From Thermoanaerobacterium aotearoense (lineage in GTDB: Bacteria > Bacillota > Thermoanaerobacteria > Thermoanaerobacterales > Thermoanaerobacteraceae): DNA of 64,000 bases. Under the pieces are notes generated by a model. That model was not told where the DNA came from. It saw nothing but the letters and a program-made list of their open reading frames with translations, and did no database searches. The position numbers and the translations under genes were made by a program. Positions 19,427 to 28,556 of this stretch are shown in pieces. Position 1 is the stretch's first letter. The number at the start of each line of letters is the position of its first letter. The stretch lies in NCBI RefSeq assembly GCF_009905255.1, contig NZ_CP047602.1, positions 620,001-684,000 of the forward strand, read 5' to 3'.

Positions 19427-20106
19427 TGAAAGTACTTGCAATAGACTCATCGTCAAAGACGGCTACTGTCGCTTTAGTTGATGAAAGTGGCTTAATAGGT
19501 GAATTTTCTATAAATCATTTGAGACATTCTGTTATATTGATGCCGATGATGGATGAACTTCTAAAAATGGCGGAGGTAAAAAAAGAGGAAATAACGCATA
19601 TAGCCGTATGTGAAGGGCCAGGGTCTTTTACAGGTTTAAGGATAGGCGCTGCTACTGCGAAAGGGTTGGCTCAATCTCTTGATGTGCCAATTGTTGGCGT
19701 TTCTTCATTAGATGCCCTTGCATATAATGTAGGAGAATTTAAAGGCATCATCTGCTCTATGATTGATGCTTTAAGAGGAAACGTATATACGGCTTTTTAT
19801 AGAGGCGGATATGAGATAAATAGGCTTAAAGATGTGTCGTTAGAAGAAGTAAGTGAAGTAATAAGTACAGCGAAAGGATACAGTGAAGAAGTCTTATTCG
19901 TTGGAGATGGCACCATTGCTTATAAAGACACATTAAAAATTGCATTGCCAGATGCCATTTTTGCATCGCCTATTAACAACATATCAAGAGCGTCATCTGT
20001 TGGAATGATAGCACTTAAAAAAATATCAAAGGGCGAGTTATGCACATATCTTGACTTTAAACCGTATTATATTAGAAAGCCTGCACCGCTGGAAAATTTA
20101 AAATGA
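19426..20106 (+). CDS. tsaB: tRNA t6A biosynthesis protein TsaB
   Basis: TsaB is the inactive ASKHA-fold partner of TsaD. ATG 19426 lies 8 bases after AAGGAG; a GTG one codon earlier is too close to that site. The 226 residues begin VLAIDSSSKTATVALVD and contain the conserved EGPGSFTGLRIGAATAKGLA (about 64-83). The C-terminal part is less conserved, as usual. The gene sits between tsaE and rimI, the common order in Firmicutes. Confidence 0.94.
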   Translation: MKVLAIDSSSKTATVALVDESGLIGEFSINHLRHSVILMPMMDELLKMAEVKKEEITHIAVCEGPGSFTGLRIGAATAKGLAQSLDVPIVGVSSLDALAYNVGEFKGIICSMIDALRGNVYTAFYRGGYEINRLKDVSLEEVSEVISTAKGYSEEVLFVGDGTIAYKDTLKIALPDAIFASPINNISRASSVGMIALKKISKGELCTYLDFKPYYIRKPAPLENLK

Positions 20107-20122
20107 TGTTTTGGAGGGTTTT

Positions 20123-20569
20123 ATGGATATAAAGATTCGCCCTATGGTAAAAAGCGATATAGACAAGGTCATGGAAATTGAGTATTTAAGCTTTTCTGTG
20201 CCTTGGTCTTTTGAATCGTTTGTGATGGAAGTTACGAAAAATAGATGTGCACACTATATTGTGGCCGAAGTAGACGGTAAGGTGGCTGGATACGGTGGCT
20301 TTTGGGTGGTTGTTGATGAAGGACACATAACTAATATTGCCGTTCATCCGGATTTTCGCGGGCAAGGTGTAGGCTCTGCCATCGTTGAAGGCCTTATTGA
20401 ACTTGCTAAGACAAAAGGCATAACGTCTATGACGCTGGAAGTTAGAGAATCTAACCTTGTGGCACAATCGCTTTATAAAAAATACGGATTTAAACCTGTT
20501 GGCAAAAGAAAAGGGTACTATCAGGATAACAATGAAGATGCAGTCATAATGTGGAAATACGATATGTAA
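20123..20569 (+). CDS. rimI: ribosomal protein S18-alanine N-acetyltransferase
   Basis: RimI is a GNAT acetyltransferase. ATG 20123 is 7 bases after GGAGGG; the longer frame would start inside that site. The acetyl-CoA loop is seen as [18 protein letters not shown] (about 75-92), followed by [19 protein letters not shown] and the C-terminal [13 protein letters not shown] typical of RimI. The 148 residues are normal. The assignment to S18 rests partly on its place between tsaB and tsaD. Confidence 0.92.
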   Translation: MDIKIRPMVKSDIDKVMEIEYLSFSVPWSFESFVMEVTKNRCAHYIVAEVDGKVAGYGGFWVVVDEGHITNIAVHPDFRGQGVGSAIVEGLIELAKTKGITSMTLEVRESNLVAQSLYKKYGFKPVGKRKGYYQDNNEDAVIMWKYDM

Positions 20570-20580
20570 GGAGAGATTGT

Positions 20581-21594
20581 ATGAGGGAAAACACGATTGT
20601 ATTAGGGATCGAGACATCATGCGACGAGACGTCGGCCAGTGTCGTAAAAGACGGGAAAATCGTGATGTCTAATGTCATATATTCGCAGATTAATATACAC
20701 AAGGAATTTGGCGGTGTTGTCCCTGAGATAGCATCAAGAAACCACATTGAAGCCATAGGAAATGTGGTGGAAGAATCACTGATTAAAGCAGGTGTGACGC
20801 TTGATGACATCGATGTTGTTGCTGCTACATACGGCCCGGGCCTTGTAGGCGCGCTGTTAGTAGGTCTTTCGTACGGTAAGGCTTTGGCTTATGGGAAAGG
20901 CATACCATTTGTAGGAGTAAACCATATCGAGGGGCATATATCCGCAAATTACCTTGACAGCGATTTTGAACCCCCGTTTATTTGTCTTATAGCATCAGGA
21001 GGACATAGCCACATCGTCTTTGTAAAAGACTATGGACGGTATGAGGTTTTAGGGAGGACGATGGATGATGCTGCAGGTGAAGCATTTGACAAAGTAGCAA
21101 GAGCATTGGGACTTGGATACCCTGGTGGTCCTAAAATAGATGAGATCTCAAAAAGCGGCGATCCATACCGGTATAGCTTTCCAAAGTCCTTTATGGAAAA
21201 GGACAATTTTGATTTCAGCTTTAGCGGATTGAAGACAGCAGTCATAAATCAACTGCACAAAGAAAGGCAAAATGGCATTGAGGTAAATGTGGCAGACTAT
21301 GCTGCAAGCTTTCAGATGAATGTGGTGGATGTGTTTTCATCAAAGCTTATTGAGGCTGCTAAGTTTAAAAATATAAAAAAAATATCCATAGCAGGCGGTG
21401 TGGCTTCTAACAGCCTTCTTCGAGAAAGATTAAAAAGGTTGGCTGACGAAGAAGGGTTTGTGATTCATTTTCCAAAGCAAGTATACTGTACCGACAATGG
21501 TGCCATGATAGCAAGCGCTGGATACTTTGACTTTATTCGCGGAAAAGTTTCAGGATTAGACTTAAATGCTGTTCCGTATTTAAAACTTTTTTGA
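20581..21594 (+). CDS. tsaD: tRNA t6A threonylcarbamoyltransferase TsaD
   Basis: TsaD transfers the threonylcarbamoyl group to A37. I choose ATG 20581, 7 bases after AAGGAG. The 337 residues start [16 protein letters not shown], carry the metal-binding [12 protein letters not shown] (HxxxH), [11 protein letters not shown], and [15 protein letters not shown] near residue 278. It ends the tsaE-tsaB-rimI-tsaD cluster; a 154-base gap with DnaA-box-like sites follows. Confidence 0.96.
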   Translation: MRENTIVLGIETSCDETSASVVKDGKIVMSNVIYSQINIHKEFGGVVPEIASRNHIEAIGNVVEESLIKAGVTLDDIDVVAATYGPGLVGALLVGLSYGKALAYGKGIPFVGVNHIEGHISANYLDSDFEPPFICLIASGGHSHIVFVKDYGRYEVLGRTMDDAAGEAFDKVARALGLGYPGGPKIDEISKSGDPYRYSFPKSFMEKDNFDFSFSGLKTAVINQLHKERQNGIEVNVADYAASFQMNVVDVFSSKLIEAAKFKNIKKISIAGGVASNSLLRERLKRLADEEGFVIHFPKQVYCTDNGAMIASAGYFDFIRGKVSGLDLNAVPYLKLF

Positions 21595-21610
21595 TTGTTG
21601 GCGAAAAATC

Positions 21611-21693
21611 TGTGCATATTGTGGAAAATTGTCTTTAAATCTATCATGATGCTGTTATATGTCTGTGGATAACTTTGTGGATACTGTGACTAA
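21611..21693 (+). repeat. cluster of DnaA-box-like 9-mers
   Basis: Within 83 bases between tsaD and the next gene, five same-strand 9-mers resemble the reverse complement of the DnaA box (TGTGGATAA): TGTGCATAT (21611), TGTGGAAAA (21620), TGTGGATAA (21664, perfect), TGTGGATAC (21676) and TGTGACTAA (21685). Adjacent copies are 9 or 12 bases apart. Binding by DnaA is inference. Confidence 0.55.
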
Positions 21694-21748
21694 CTTTAAT
21701 AGTTTGGATATTATGTAATCAAATGGAAAATAGAAAGGGGCTTTTTAT

Positions 21749-22699
21749 ATGAAAAACATGCTTTTTCTTTCTAAGGTAGGCAAAAATTATATTGAGGAGA
21801 TACAAAGCATTGCACCGAATTTTAATGTTATAAGCAAAGACGATGTAGAAGACATATCTAAGCATGTTGATGAGGTGGAAGTGCTTGTTTGCTTTGATGG
21901 AGATGTTCAAAAGGAATTGATAGAAAAAGCTAAAAGCTTAAGGTGGATTCATCTTTTAAGCGCTGGTGCTGATGCTATGCCGTTTGATATGCTTAAGCAA
22001 AGGAATATAATCTTGACTAATTCAAAAGGTGTTCACAAGTATCAGATATCTGAGCAAGTTTTAGGATACATGCTTTTGTTTGAGAGAGGATTAAATTACT
22101 TCATAAGAAAACAAATCAATAGAGAATGGGATAAGTCTGTAAGGGTTTCTGAATTGTACGGAAAGATAGTTTGTATACTTGGCGTTGGAAGCATTGGGGA
22201 AGAAATAGCCAGGATTGCACGGGAATTTGGGATGAAAACCGTTGGAGTAAGAAAATCAGGCAAGATAAGTCCTTTTATAGATGAGATGTACACTGACGAA
22301 AATATGTTATCTGCAGTTTCAAATGCTGATTACGTAATATGTGCGCTGCCTTTGACTGATGATACATACCATCTTTTGGATGCTGAGTTTTTTAAGAGCA
22401 TGAAAAGCGATAGTGTATTCATAAACATCGGCAGAGGAAGCGTTGTCGATGAAGCTTCCCTCATTGATGCGTTGAGGCAAAAATCCATAAGAGGTGCTGC
22501 ATTAGACGTATTTGAAAATGAGCCACTTTCGAAAGACAGTCCTTTGTGGGATATGGAAAATGTGATAATTACGCCACATACTGCCGGTATATCGCCTCGG
22601 TACATGGAAAGGGCAATGCAGATATTGAAGCACAACATTAAGGCTTATATGGGGGATGGTGATTACATAAACGTCATCGATTTGAAGAAACAGTATTAA
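21749..22699 (+). CDS. D-2-hydroxyacid dehydrogenase family protein
   Basis: An NAD(P)-dependent 2-hydroxyacid dehydrogenase of 316 residues; substrate is not clear from sequence. The Rossmann loop is LGVGSIGEEIARIAREFG (about 147-164). Catalytic positions are visible as Arg in INIGRGSVVDE (about 228-238), Glu in DVFENEPL and His in ITPHTAG near residue 276. It is probably monocistronic: a hairpin follows and the next gene converges from the other strand. It resembles the broad GhrA/phosphoglycerate dehydrogenase-like group. Confidence 0.85.
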   Translation: MKNMLFLSKVGKNYIEEIQSIAPNFNVISKDDVEDISKHVDEVEVLVCFDGDVQKELIEKAKSLRWIHLLSAGADAMPFDMLKQRNIILTNSKGVHKYQISEQVLGYMLLFERGLNYFIRKQINREWDKSVRVSELYGKIVCILGVGSIGEEIARIAREFGMKTVGVRKSGKISPFIDEMYTDENMLSAVSNADYVICALPLTDDTYHLLDAEFFKSMKSDSVFINIGRGSVVDEASLIDALRQKSIRGAALDVFENEPLSKDSPLWDMENVIITPHTAGISPRYMERAMQILKHNIKAYMGDGDYINVIDLKKQY

Positions 22700-22720
22700 A
22701 GCGGGTGAATTTACCCGCTT
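22699..22720. terminator. hairpin between convergent genes
   Basis: Stem AAGCGGGT with ACCCGCTT, six-base loop. It overlaps the last codons of the minus-strand ABC-F gene and directly follows the dehydrogenase, so it could serve both strands. T tails are weak on each side. Confidence 0.55.
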
Positions 22721-24603
22721 AAACTTTCCCATTCTTCATATAGTTTTTCCAATTTTTCTTTTAGTTCATTGTACTTTGACTGTGTATTTACGATTTCTCC
22801 CGTTTTGTATATATCAGGATTGCACATCTTTTCTTCCAGATCTTTTATGGCGTCTTCAGTTTCTATTATCTCGTTTTCTATCCGCGACATGTATTCCCTT
22901 TGCTTTTTGGCTTCTTTCTGCTTTAGCCTTTCTCGCATTTTTTCATTTTTAAGCTGTGTCTTTGTCTTTTTTTCTTCTTCGTCTTCTTCTTTATTATTTT
23001 CATTTTTCTTTTCTACGTAGTACGAATAATTTCCATAGTATTCTCTTATAGAATCACAAGACATTTCCAATACTTTTGTGGCTATTTTGTCTATAAAATA
23101 CCTGTCGTGTGACACGAATAAAAGAGTGCCACCAAAATCCAACAATGATTTCTCCAGTACTTCTTTTGACTTTAGGTCGAGATGGTTTGTAGGCTCGTCT
23201 AAAAGCAGAAAGTTAGCCTTCGATAGGATAAGCTTTAAGAGGGAAACTCTTGCCTTTTCACCGCCGCTCAACTTGCCTATTTGCTTAAAGACATCATCAC
23301 CGCTGAATAAAAAAGAGCCCAGCATTGTCCTTACTTCCGTCTGAGTCAGATAAGGATTTTCGTCCCATATTTCATCGATTATGGTTTTTTCGTCGTTTAG
23401 ATTTGAAAACTCTTGCTGATAATAGCCTATTGCCACATTTGTGCCTAAGCTTATGCTTCCTTCGTAATTTACAATCTCGCCTACGATGGTTTTAAGGAGA
23501 GAAGTTTTCCCTACGCCGTTAGGCCCTAAAATAGCTATTCTATCTCCCTTGTAGACTTCAAAGCTTATATTGTGAAATACAGGTTTATCGAAGGATAACG
23601 AGAGGTCAGATACTTTTAAGACGTCATTTCCGCTTTTTTCTATGAAATCAAACGAAAGCTTAATTGTTTCATTGTTCATAGAAGGCTTATCTATTTTCTC
23701 CATCTTGTCCAGAAGTTTTTGCTTGCTTTCAGCCATTTTCACTGATTTTTCACGACGGCGGTTTTTCTGTATCATTATCATTTCCTGTATTCTTTTGATT
23801 TCCTTTTGCTGTTCTTCGTAAGCTTTCATCATTATGCTTATTTCTTCATTCTTTTTCTTTACGTACTGTGTGTAATTTCCGTCGTAAGATTTCAATGTCT
23901 TATTTTCTATCTCAAATATTCGTGTTGCGATTCTGTCGAGAAAAAATCTGTCATGTGATATGAGCATGACAGTCCCTCTAAAAAATCTCAAATACTGTTC
24001 AAGCCACTCTATTGAAGGTATATCAAGATGATTTGTAGGCTCATCTAAAAGAAGAAGGTTGGGATTTTTTAAAAGCGCCTTTGCCAGCATTAACCTTGTC
24101 TTTTGACCACCGCTTAAAGTAGAAACAGGTTTATCAAATTCTTCTTGGCTAAAACCTAATCCTATAAGCACGCCTCGTACTTTGCTGTCAACTGAATACC
24201 CCTCTTTTTTGTTGTATTCATCTGTCAACTTTGAATATTCATCGAGAAGCTTATTCAGCCGCGGTTCATCTTTTGTATCAGCTATCAATTTTTCTAACTT
24301 CTTTATCTCATTTTCGAGATTTTCAATGTCTTGAAATACCGTTTTGACTTCATCGTAAATAGATTTATCGCTTATTATATAAGCGTTTTGCTCAAGATAT
24401 CCTACGCTTATTGGTGGCATCGATATATTTCCGCTGTCAGGCTGAAGATCTTTTACTATAAGTTTAAATAAAGTTGATTTTCCAGCGCCATTATCTCCTA
24501 CAACACCTATTTTATCTCCTTCATTTACAATGAAAGATATATTTTCTAATATGCTATTTATTCCGTATGATAAATTTACGTTATTTGCCGATATTATAGC
24601 CAT
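22711..24603 (-). CDS. ABC-F family ATPase
   Basis: A soluble protein of 630 residues with two ABC cassettes and no membrane domain. Cassette 1 has GDNGAGKSTLFKLI and signature STLSGGQKTRLMLA with DEPTNHLD; cassette 2 has GPNGVGKTSLLKTI, KLSGGEKARVSLL and DEPTNHLD. Between them lies the charged linker with MKAYEEQQKEIKRIQ. A long lysine/glutamate coiled coil closes the C-terminus (about 535-630), as in YdiF/Uup-type members. ABC-F proteins act on ribosomes, but whether this one gives antibiotic protection or is a housekeeping type cannot be decided here. The ATG follows GGAGGAG. Confidence 0.92.
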   Translation of the reverse strand: MAIISANNVNLSYGINSILENISFIVNEGDKIGVVGDNGAGKSTLFKLIVKDLQPDSGNISMPPISVGYLEQNAYIISDKSIYDEVKTVFQDIENLENEIKKLEKLIADTKDEPRLNKLLDEYSKLTDEYNKKEGYSVDSKVRGVLIGLGFSQEEFDKPVSTLSGGQKTRLMLAKALLKNPNLLLLDEPTNHLDIPSIEWLEQYLRFFRGTVMLISHDRFFLDRIATRIFEIENKTLKSYDGNYTQYVKKKNEEISIMMKAYEEQQKEIKRIQEMIMIQKNRRREKSVKMAESKQKLLDKMEKIDKPSMNNETIKLSFDFIEKSGNDVLKVSDLSLSFDKPVFHNISFEVYKGDRIAILGPNGVGKTSLLKTIVGEIVNYEGSISLGTNVAIGYYQQEFSNLNDEKTIIDEIWDENPYLTQTEVRTMLGSFLFSGDDVFKQIGKLSGGEKARVSLLKLILSKANFLLLDEPTNHLDLKSKEVLEKSLLDFGGTLLFVSHDRYFIDKIATKVLEMSCDSIREYYGNYSYYVEKKNENNKEEDEEEKKTKTQLKNEKMRERLKQKEAKKQREYMSRIENEIIETEDAIKDLEEKMCNPDIYKTGEIVNTQSKYNELKEKLEKLYEEWESLSG

Positions 24604-24729
24604 TTAATACTCCTCCTGTTATAATATAATATATCAAAGATTATGTCCTATTTAAAGTACAATTGATATTTAATTTTTATGGTTTTGTTGCCGATATTAT
24701 ATATGTCAAAATTAACGAGGTGAATGTGT

Positions 24730-25548
24730 ATGGATTTTTCGACGTTACTGGGGATTTTGTTAGGGTTTGGCTCTCTCATCTTAGCATTTGTCATGGAAGG
24801 TGGAAGCGTTGCGTCTTTAATAGGTGTATCAGCGGCACTTATAGTTTTAGGTGGAACGATAGGTGCTACTATGACTTCTTTTTCGATGAAAGATATGTTG
24901 AAACTTCCAAAACTGATTGGGAAAGCATTTAAGGAAGAAGGCAACAAATACGGTGACATAATCAAGTATTTTGTGTATCTCGCTCAAAAAGCCAGAAGCG
25001 AAGGACTTCTAAGCCTTGAGCAGGAATTGCAGTCAGATGAAATCAAAAACTACGACCCTATTTTGAAAGACTGCATTGAGCTTGTCATAGATGGTGCGGA
25101 TATTGAGCTTATAAGGACTACTATGGAAAATAGGATATACATAGAGGATAAAGAGCTAAAAAGAGAAGCCAGCATCTTTGAAGCTGCTGGAGGATACTCT
25201 CCAACAATGGGCATCATAGGTACGGTTATGGGGCTTGTCCACGTCTTGGGAAATCTAAGCGAACCGGACAAGTTGGGGCCTTCTATAGCTGTTGCTTTTA
25301 TAGCTACACTTTACGGTGTAAGCATGGCCAACCTTGTATGGCTGCCTATAGGCAATAAACTTAAGAACAAAGCGCAGATCAAAAAGACAGAAAAGGAGAT
25401 AATCTTAGAAGGCAGTCTTTCACTGCAGGCTGGTGAGAACCCTAAGATCGTGGAGAAGAAATTGCTGACATTTGTGGTGGAAAGAGAGTCAGTCGCTAAA
25501 GCAAAAGAACAAAGTGTGAAAGGTGAAATCGCTGATGATAAGGCATGA
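24730..25548 (+). CDS. motA: flagellar motor stator protein MotA
   Basis: MotA is the proton- or sodium-conducting stator subunit with MotB. ATG 24730 is 7 bases after GAGGTG; an ATG two codons earlier is too close. The 272 residues have the expected two N-terminal hydrophobic segments, a large cytoplasmic loop with the charged region LKREASIFEAAGGYSPTMGI, and a late pair of helices around MGLVHVLGN and AVAFIATLYGVSMANL. It overlaps motB by 14 bases. No flagellar structural gene is nearby. Confidence 0.92.
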   Translation: MDFSTLLGILLGFGSLILAFVMEGGSVASLIGVSAALIVLGGTIGATMTSFSMKDMLKLPKLIGKAFKEEGNKYGDIIKYFVYLAQKARSEGLLSLEQELQSDEIKNYDPILKDCIELVIDGADIELIRTTMENRIYIEDKELKREASIFEAAGGYSPTMGIIGTVMGLVHVLGNLSEPDKLGPSIAVAFIATLYGVSMANLVWLPIGNKLKNKAQIKKTEKEIILEGSLSLQAGENPKIVEKKLLTFVVERESVAKAKEQSVKGEIADDKA

Positions 25549-26260
25549 AGATGATGAAGGGAAAAAAGAAAACAGTGAAAGATGGTTGCTTACTTATTCT
25601 GACATGATAACGCTGCTTATGATATTCTTTATCGTGCTTTATACCATAAGTACGGTTAATTCGCAGAAATTTCAGCAGATTGCTGCGTCGCTTGGTAAAA
25701 CTTTTGATGGTACAAATTATGTCATAGGGCAGCAAAGCGGAAACAGCATACTCGACAGCATCAAGACTGCAGGTACAAATGGCACTAACGACAATTCGAT
25801 TGCATCACAGCTTGACAAGCTTATAAAGCAGTACAACCTTCAAAACATGGTGACTTACAAAGTTGACGAAAGAGGGTTCGTCATAAGCCTAAATGATACA
25901 TTGCTATTTGATACTGGTTCAGCAGATGTCAAGCCTGAGCAGAAAGAGACATTGATAAAAATAGGAAATATATTAAAATCGATGCCTAATTACATTCGTG
26001 TCGAGGGGTATACAGATAATGTGCCAATAAACAATAATCAATTTCATTCAAACTGGGAGCTTTCTGTCATAAGAGCCACAAATGTGGTTGAAATTTTGGT
26101 GAATGATGTAAAGATGGATCCGGCAAAAATTTCGGCTGTAGGGTATGGTGAGTATCGTCCAATAGTGCCAAACGACAGCGATAAAAATAGGCAGCTTAAC
26201 AGGAGAGTTGACATAGTGATAATGAACAGCGACTACAACAAGTGGGAACCTGCTCAGTAA
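25535..26260 (+). CDS. motB: flagellar motor stator protein MotB
   Basis: MotB anchors the stator to peptidoglycan. The ATG at 25535 lies 10 bases after AAGGTG; a GTG at 25523 is possible. The ion-carrying Asp is Asp23 in ERWLLTYSDMITLL, at the start of the single membrane helix. The C-terminal OmpA-like domain shows LFDTGSADVKPEQKETL, VEGYTDNVPI and NRQLNRRVDIVI. At about 241 residues the length is normal. The pair motAB is separate from other motility genes. Confidence 0.93.
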   Translation: MIRHEDDEGKKENSERWLLTYSDMITLLMIFFIVLYTISTVNSQKFQQIAASLGKTFDGTNYVIGQQSGNSILDSIKTAGTNGTNDNSIASQLDKLIKQYNLQNMVTYKVDERGFVISLNDTLLFDTGSADVKPEQKETLIKIGNILKSMPNYIRVEGYTDNVPINNNQFHSNWELSVIRATNVVEILVNDVKMDPAKISAVGYGEYRPIVPNDSDKNRQLNRRVDIVIMNSDYNKWEPAQ

Positions 26261-26278
26261 AAAATAGATATTTCCAGG

Positions 26279-26307
26279 TTGACATATTATTTACAATGTA
26301 ATATAAT
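26279..26307 (+). promoter_or_regulatory. consensus sigma-A promoter for rex
   Basis: Exact TTGACA and TATAAT hexamers with a 17-base spacer, 32 bases before the rex start. Confidence 0.85.
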
Positions 26308-26339
26308 TTTTTTATTAGGATTTTGTCTGGGGTGATTTT

Positions 26340-26999
26340 ATGACTAAAAAAACGATAGTGCCGATGCCTGTGATAAGGAGATTGCCTAGATACCATAGAT
26401 ATTTAGAAGAATTGTTGAAGAACGATGTAAAAAGGATTTCATCCAGAGAATTAAGCGAAAGGATGGGCGTGACTGCTTCGCAAATAAGGCAGGATCTCAA
26501 TAATTACGGTGGATTTGGACAGCAAGGATATGGTTACAACGTAGAAGAGCTTTACAATACTTTGACAAAGATTTTAGGTTTAGATAAGACATACAGCACT
26601 ATTATCATTGGTGCAGGTAATCTTGGACAGGCTATAGCCAATTACACAAATTTTGAGCGAACTGGATTCAGCTTAAAAGGGATTTTTGATATTAATCCAA
26701 GGCTGTTTGGGCTTAAAATAAGAGATATAGAGATAATGGATGTAGAGACATTAGAGGATTTTTTGTCTAAAAACAAGATAGATATTGCTATACTTTGCAT
26801 ACCAAAGGATAATTCGCAGATTATGGCCGACAGATTGGTGAAAGCAGGCATAAAAGCCATATGGAACTTTTCTCCTATAGATTTAAAGGTTCCTGATGAC
26901 GTAATACTGGAAAATGTTCATTTAAGCGATAGCTTATTGACCTTGTCGTATCGCATAAATGAAGAAAATCTGCTTAAAGCTAAAGTCGAAGAAAAATAA
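26340..26999 (+). CDS. rex: redox-sensing transcriptional repressor Rex
   Basis: Rex senses the NADH/NAD+ ratio and represses fermentative and energy genes. The 219 residues begin with the winged-helix domain, including RISSRELSERMGVTASQIRQ and the DNA-contact region DLNNYGGFGQQGYGYNV. The C-terminal NADH-binding Rossmann fold starts TIIIGAGNLGQAIANY (about 84-99). I see no clear Rex palindrome in its own promoter region. The gene ends in its own terminator. Confidence 0.95.
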   Translation: MTKKTIVPMPVIRRLPRYHRYLEELLKNDVKRISSRELSERMGVTASQIRQDLNNYGGFGQQGYGYNVEELYNTLTKILGLDKTYSTIIIGAGNLGQAIANYTNFERTGFSLKGIFDINPRLFGLKIRDIEIMDVETLEDFLSKNKIDIAILCIPKDNSQIMADRLVKAGIKAIWNFSPIDLKVPDDVILENVHLSDSLLTLSYRINEENLLKAKVEEK

Positions 27000-27023
27000 A
27001 TGGTATAATCCATTTATTTTTTT
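26992..27023 (+). terminator. terminator after rex
   Basis: Stem AAAAATAAATGG with CCATTTATTTTT, loop TATAAT, T run. The rex stop codon is inside the left arm. Confidence 0.85.
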
Positions 27024-27043
27024 GTATTGCTTTGGAGGCAAAG

Positions 27044-28312
27044 ATGAAAAGATTTATAAAGTTCATCGGAGATTTTTTTAAGGAAGATAGAAACGTCGTC
27101 CCTTTTGTCAACTTTCTGAAATACGTCGGGCCAGGGATATTGGTTACGGTAGGATTTATAGATCCGGGAAATTGGGCCACGAATGTCTCTGCAGGATCAA
27201 TATATGGCTATAAGCTGCTGTGGGTTATAACGTTGTCAACAATAATGCTCATTATATTGCAGCACAATGCAGCGCACCTTGGAATCGTCACAGGCTACTG
27301 TCTGTCTGAAGCTACATCCATATATATAGGCAATAGGCTTTCGAAGCTTATACTGCTGTCGGCTGTTGCTGCATCTGTATCTACATCTACAGCAGAACTA
27401 TTAGGTACGGCTATAGCTTTAAAGATGCTTTTCAATATACCTGTAAAAATCGGGGCGGTTTTAGCACTATTAGTCATATCTTTAGTGCTTTATACAAATT
27501 CTTACAAGCGATTGGAAAAAATCATAATCGGTTTTGTGTCACTTATAGGGCTTTCATTTTTGTTTGAGATATACATGGTTAAGATCGATTGGAAGACGGC
27601 TGCTGTAAGCTGGGTAAATCCATCAATACCTCACAATGCAATGGTTGTAATCATGAGCGTTTTAGGTGCTGTCGTAATGCCACATAATTTGTTCCTTCAT
27701 TCGGAGATAATACAAAGCCGCCAATGGAATCTTAAAGATGAATCAGTTGTTAAAAAGCAGCTTAAATTCGAATTTCTTGATACATTGTTTTCGATGCTTA
27801 TAGGTTGGGCCATAAATAGTGCAATGGTTCTTCTTTCGGCTGCTGCATTCTACACTAAAGGCGTTGCTGTGGATATGCTGGAACAGGCAGGAGAGCTTTT
27901 GAAGCCTATCGTTGGAGGAAAGGCATCTTTGGTCTTTGCGATAGCCTTGTTGTTCTCAGGCTTTTCATCAACGGTAACATCTGGAATTGCAGGTGGTTCC
28001 ATATACGCTGGGATTTTTAAAGAACCTTACAATATAAAAGACAAACATACGATTACAGGAATATTTATCTCACTTTTTGCAGCGCTTGTTGTCGTATTTT
28101 TATTTAAAGACTCATTTAAGGTTTTGATATTTTCTCAGATGATACTAAGCATACAATTGCCGATTACGGTGTTTACTCAAATTTATCTGACATCATCGAA
28201 GAAGGTCATGGGTGATTATGCAAATAGCAAAGCAAGTAAAGCTGTTTTAATTATTTTAGCGGTGATAATAACTGCACTGAACGTAAAACTTTTAATCGAC
28301 ACATTGATTTGA
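27044..28312 (+). CDS. Nramp-family divalent metal transporter
   Basis: A proton-coupled Mn(II)/Fe(II) importer of the Nramp family, 422 residues with about eleven membrane helices. ATG 27044 lies 5 bases after GGAGG. The metal-binding motif of helix 1 is seen as GFIDPGNWATN (about 42-52), and helix 6 carries VMPHNLFLHSEI near residue 210. FSGFSSTVTSGIAGGS is the late conserved block. It is monocistronic between the rex terminator and the LytTR regulatory region. MntH is the likely functional equivalent. Confidence 0.9.
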   Translation: MKRFIKFIGDFFKEDRNVVPFVNFLKYVGPGILVTVGFIDPGNWATNVSAGSIYGYKLLWVITLSTIMLIILQHNAAHLGIVTGYCLSEATSIYIGNRLSKLILLSAVAASVSTSTAELLGTAIALKMLFNIPVKIGAVLALLVISLVLYTNSYKRLEKIIIGFVSLIGLSFLFEIYMVKIDWKTAAVSWVNPSIPHNAMVVIMSVLGAVVMPHNLFLHSEIIQSRQWNLKDESVVKKQLKFEFLDTLFSMLIGWAINSAMVLLSAAAFYTKGVAVDMLEQAGELLKPIVGGKASLVFAIALLFSGFSSTVTSGIAGGSIYAGIFKEPYNIKDKHTITGIFISLFAALVVVFLFKDSFKVLIFSQMILSIQLPITVFTQIYLTSSKKVMGDYANSKASKAVLIILAVIITALNVKLLIDTLI

Positions 28313-28320
28313 TGGCATTC

Positions 28321-28390
28321 TGCATTTTCGTTCTCTATTTTGACATTTTCGTTCCAGATCGACCTTAGTTTCAAAAATTGTTGTATAATT
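28321..28390 (+). promoter_or_regulatory. putative LytTR-controlled promoter before the two-component genes
   Basis: Two copies of CATTTTCGTTC start at 28323 and 28344, 21 bases apart (two helical turns), as expected for LytTR response-regulator sites. A -10 element TATAAT lies at 28384-28389, 38 bases after the second TTTT run, and no good -35 is seen, which fits an activator-dependent promoter. A similar array stands before the small peptide gene at 30302. Confidence 0.6.
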
Positions 28391-28445
28391 AATGTAGAAC
28401 ATATTAGCAGTGTAATTGAATAGGCATTTTTAATTTTTGCATAGG

Positions 28446-28473
28446 GAATGAGGACATCTTATTCTCTTTTTTC
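28446..28473 (+). terminator. possible attenuator in the two-component leader
   Basis: GAATGAG pairs with CTTATTC (one G-U) around GACAT, followed by TCTTTTTTC. It lies about 50 bases after the putative transcription start and 84 before the regulator start codon. Confidence 0.4.
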
Positions 28474-28556
28474 TATTGATTATCATTTTTTGAAGGAATT
28501 CTCTCTTTTATATCGAATATTTATATTGTTGGAAAATCATAAAGGGATGTGATGTT

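Noticed and set aside
26308-26339. Rex operator in the rex leader
   Set aside because: No TTGTTAA-N4-TTAACAA-like palindrome is visible near the rex promoter.
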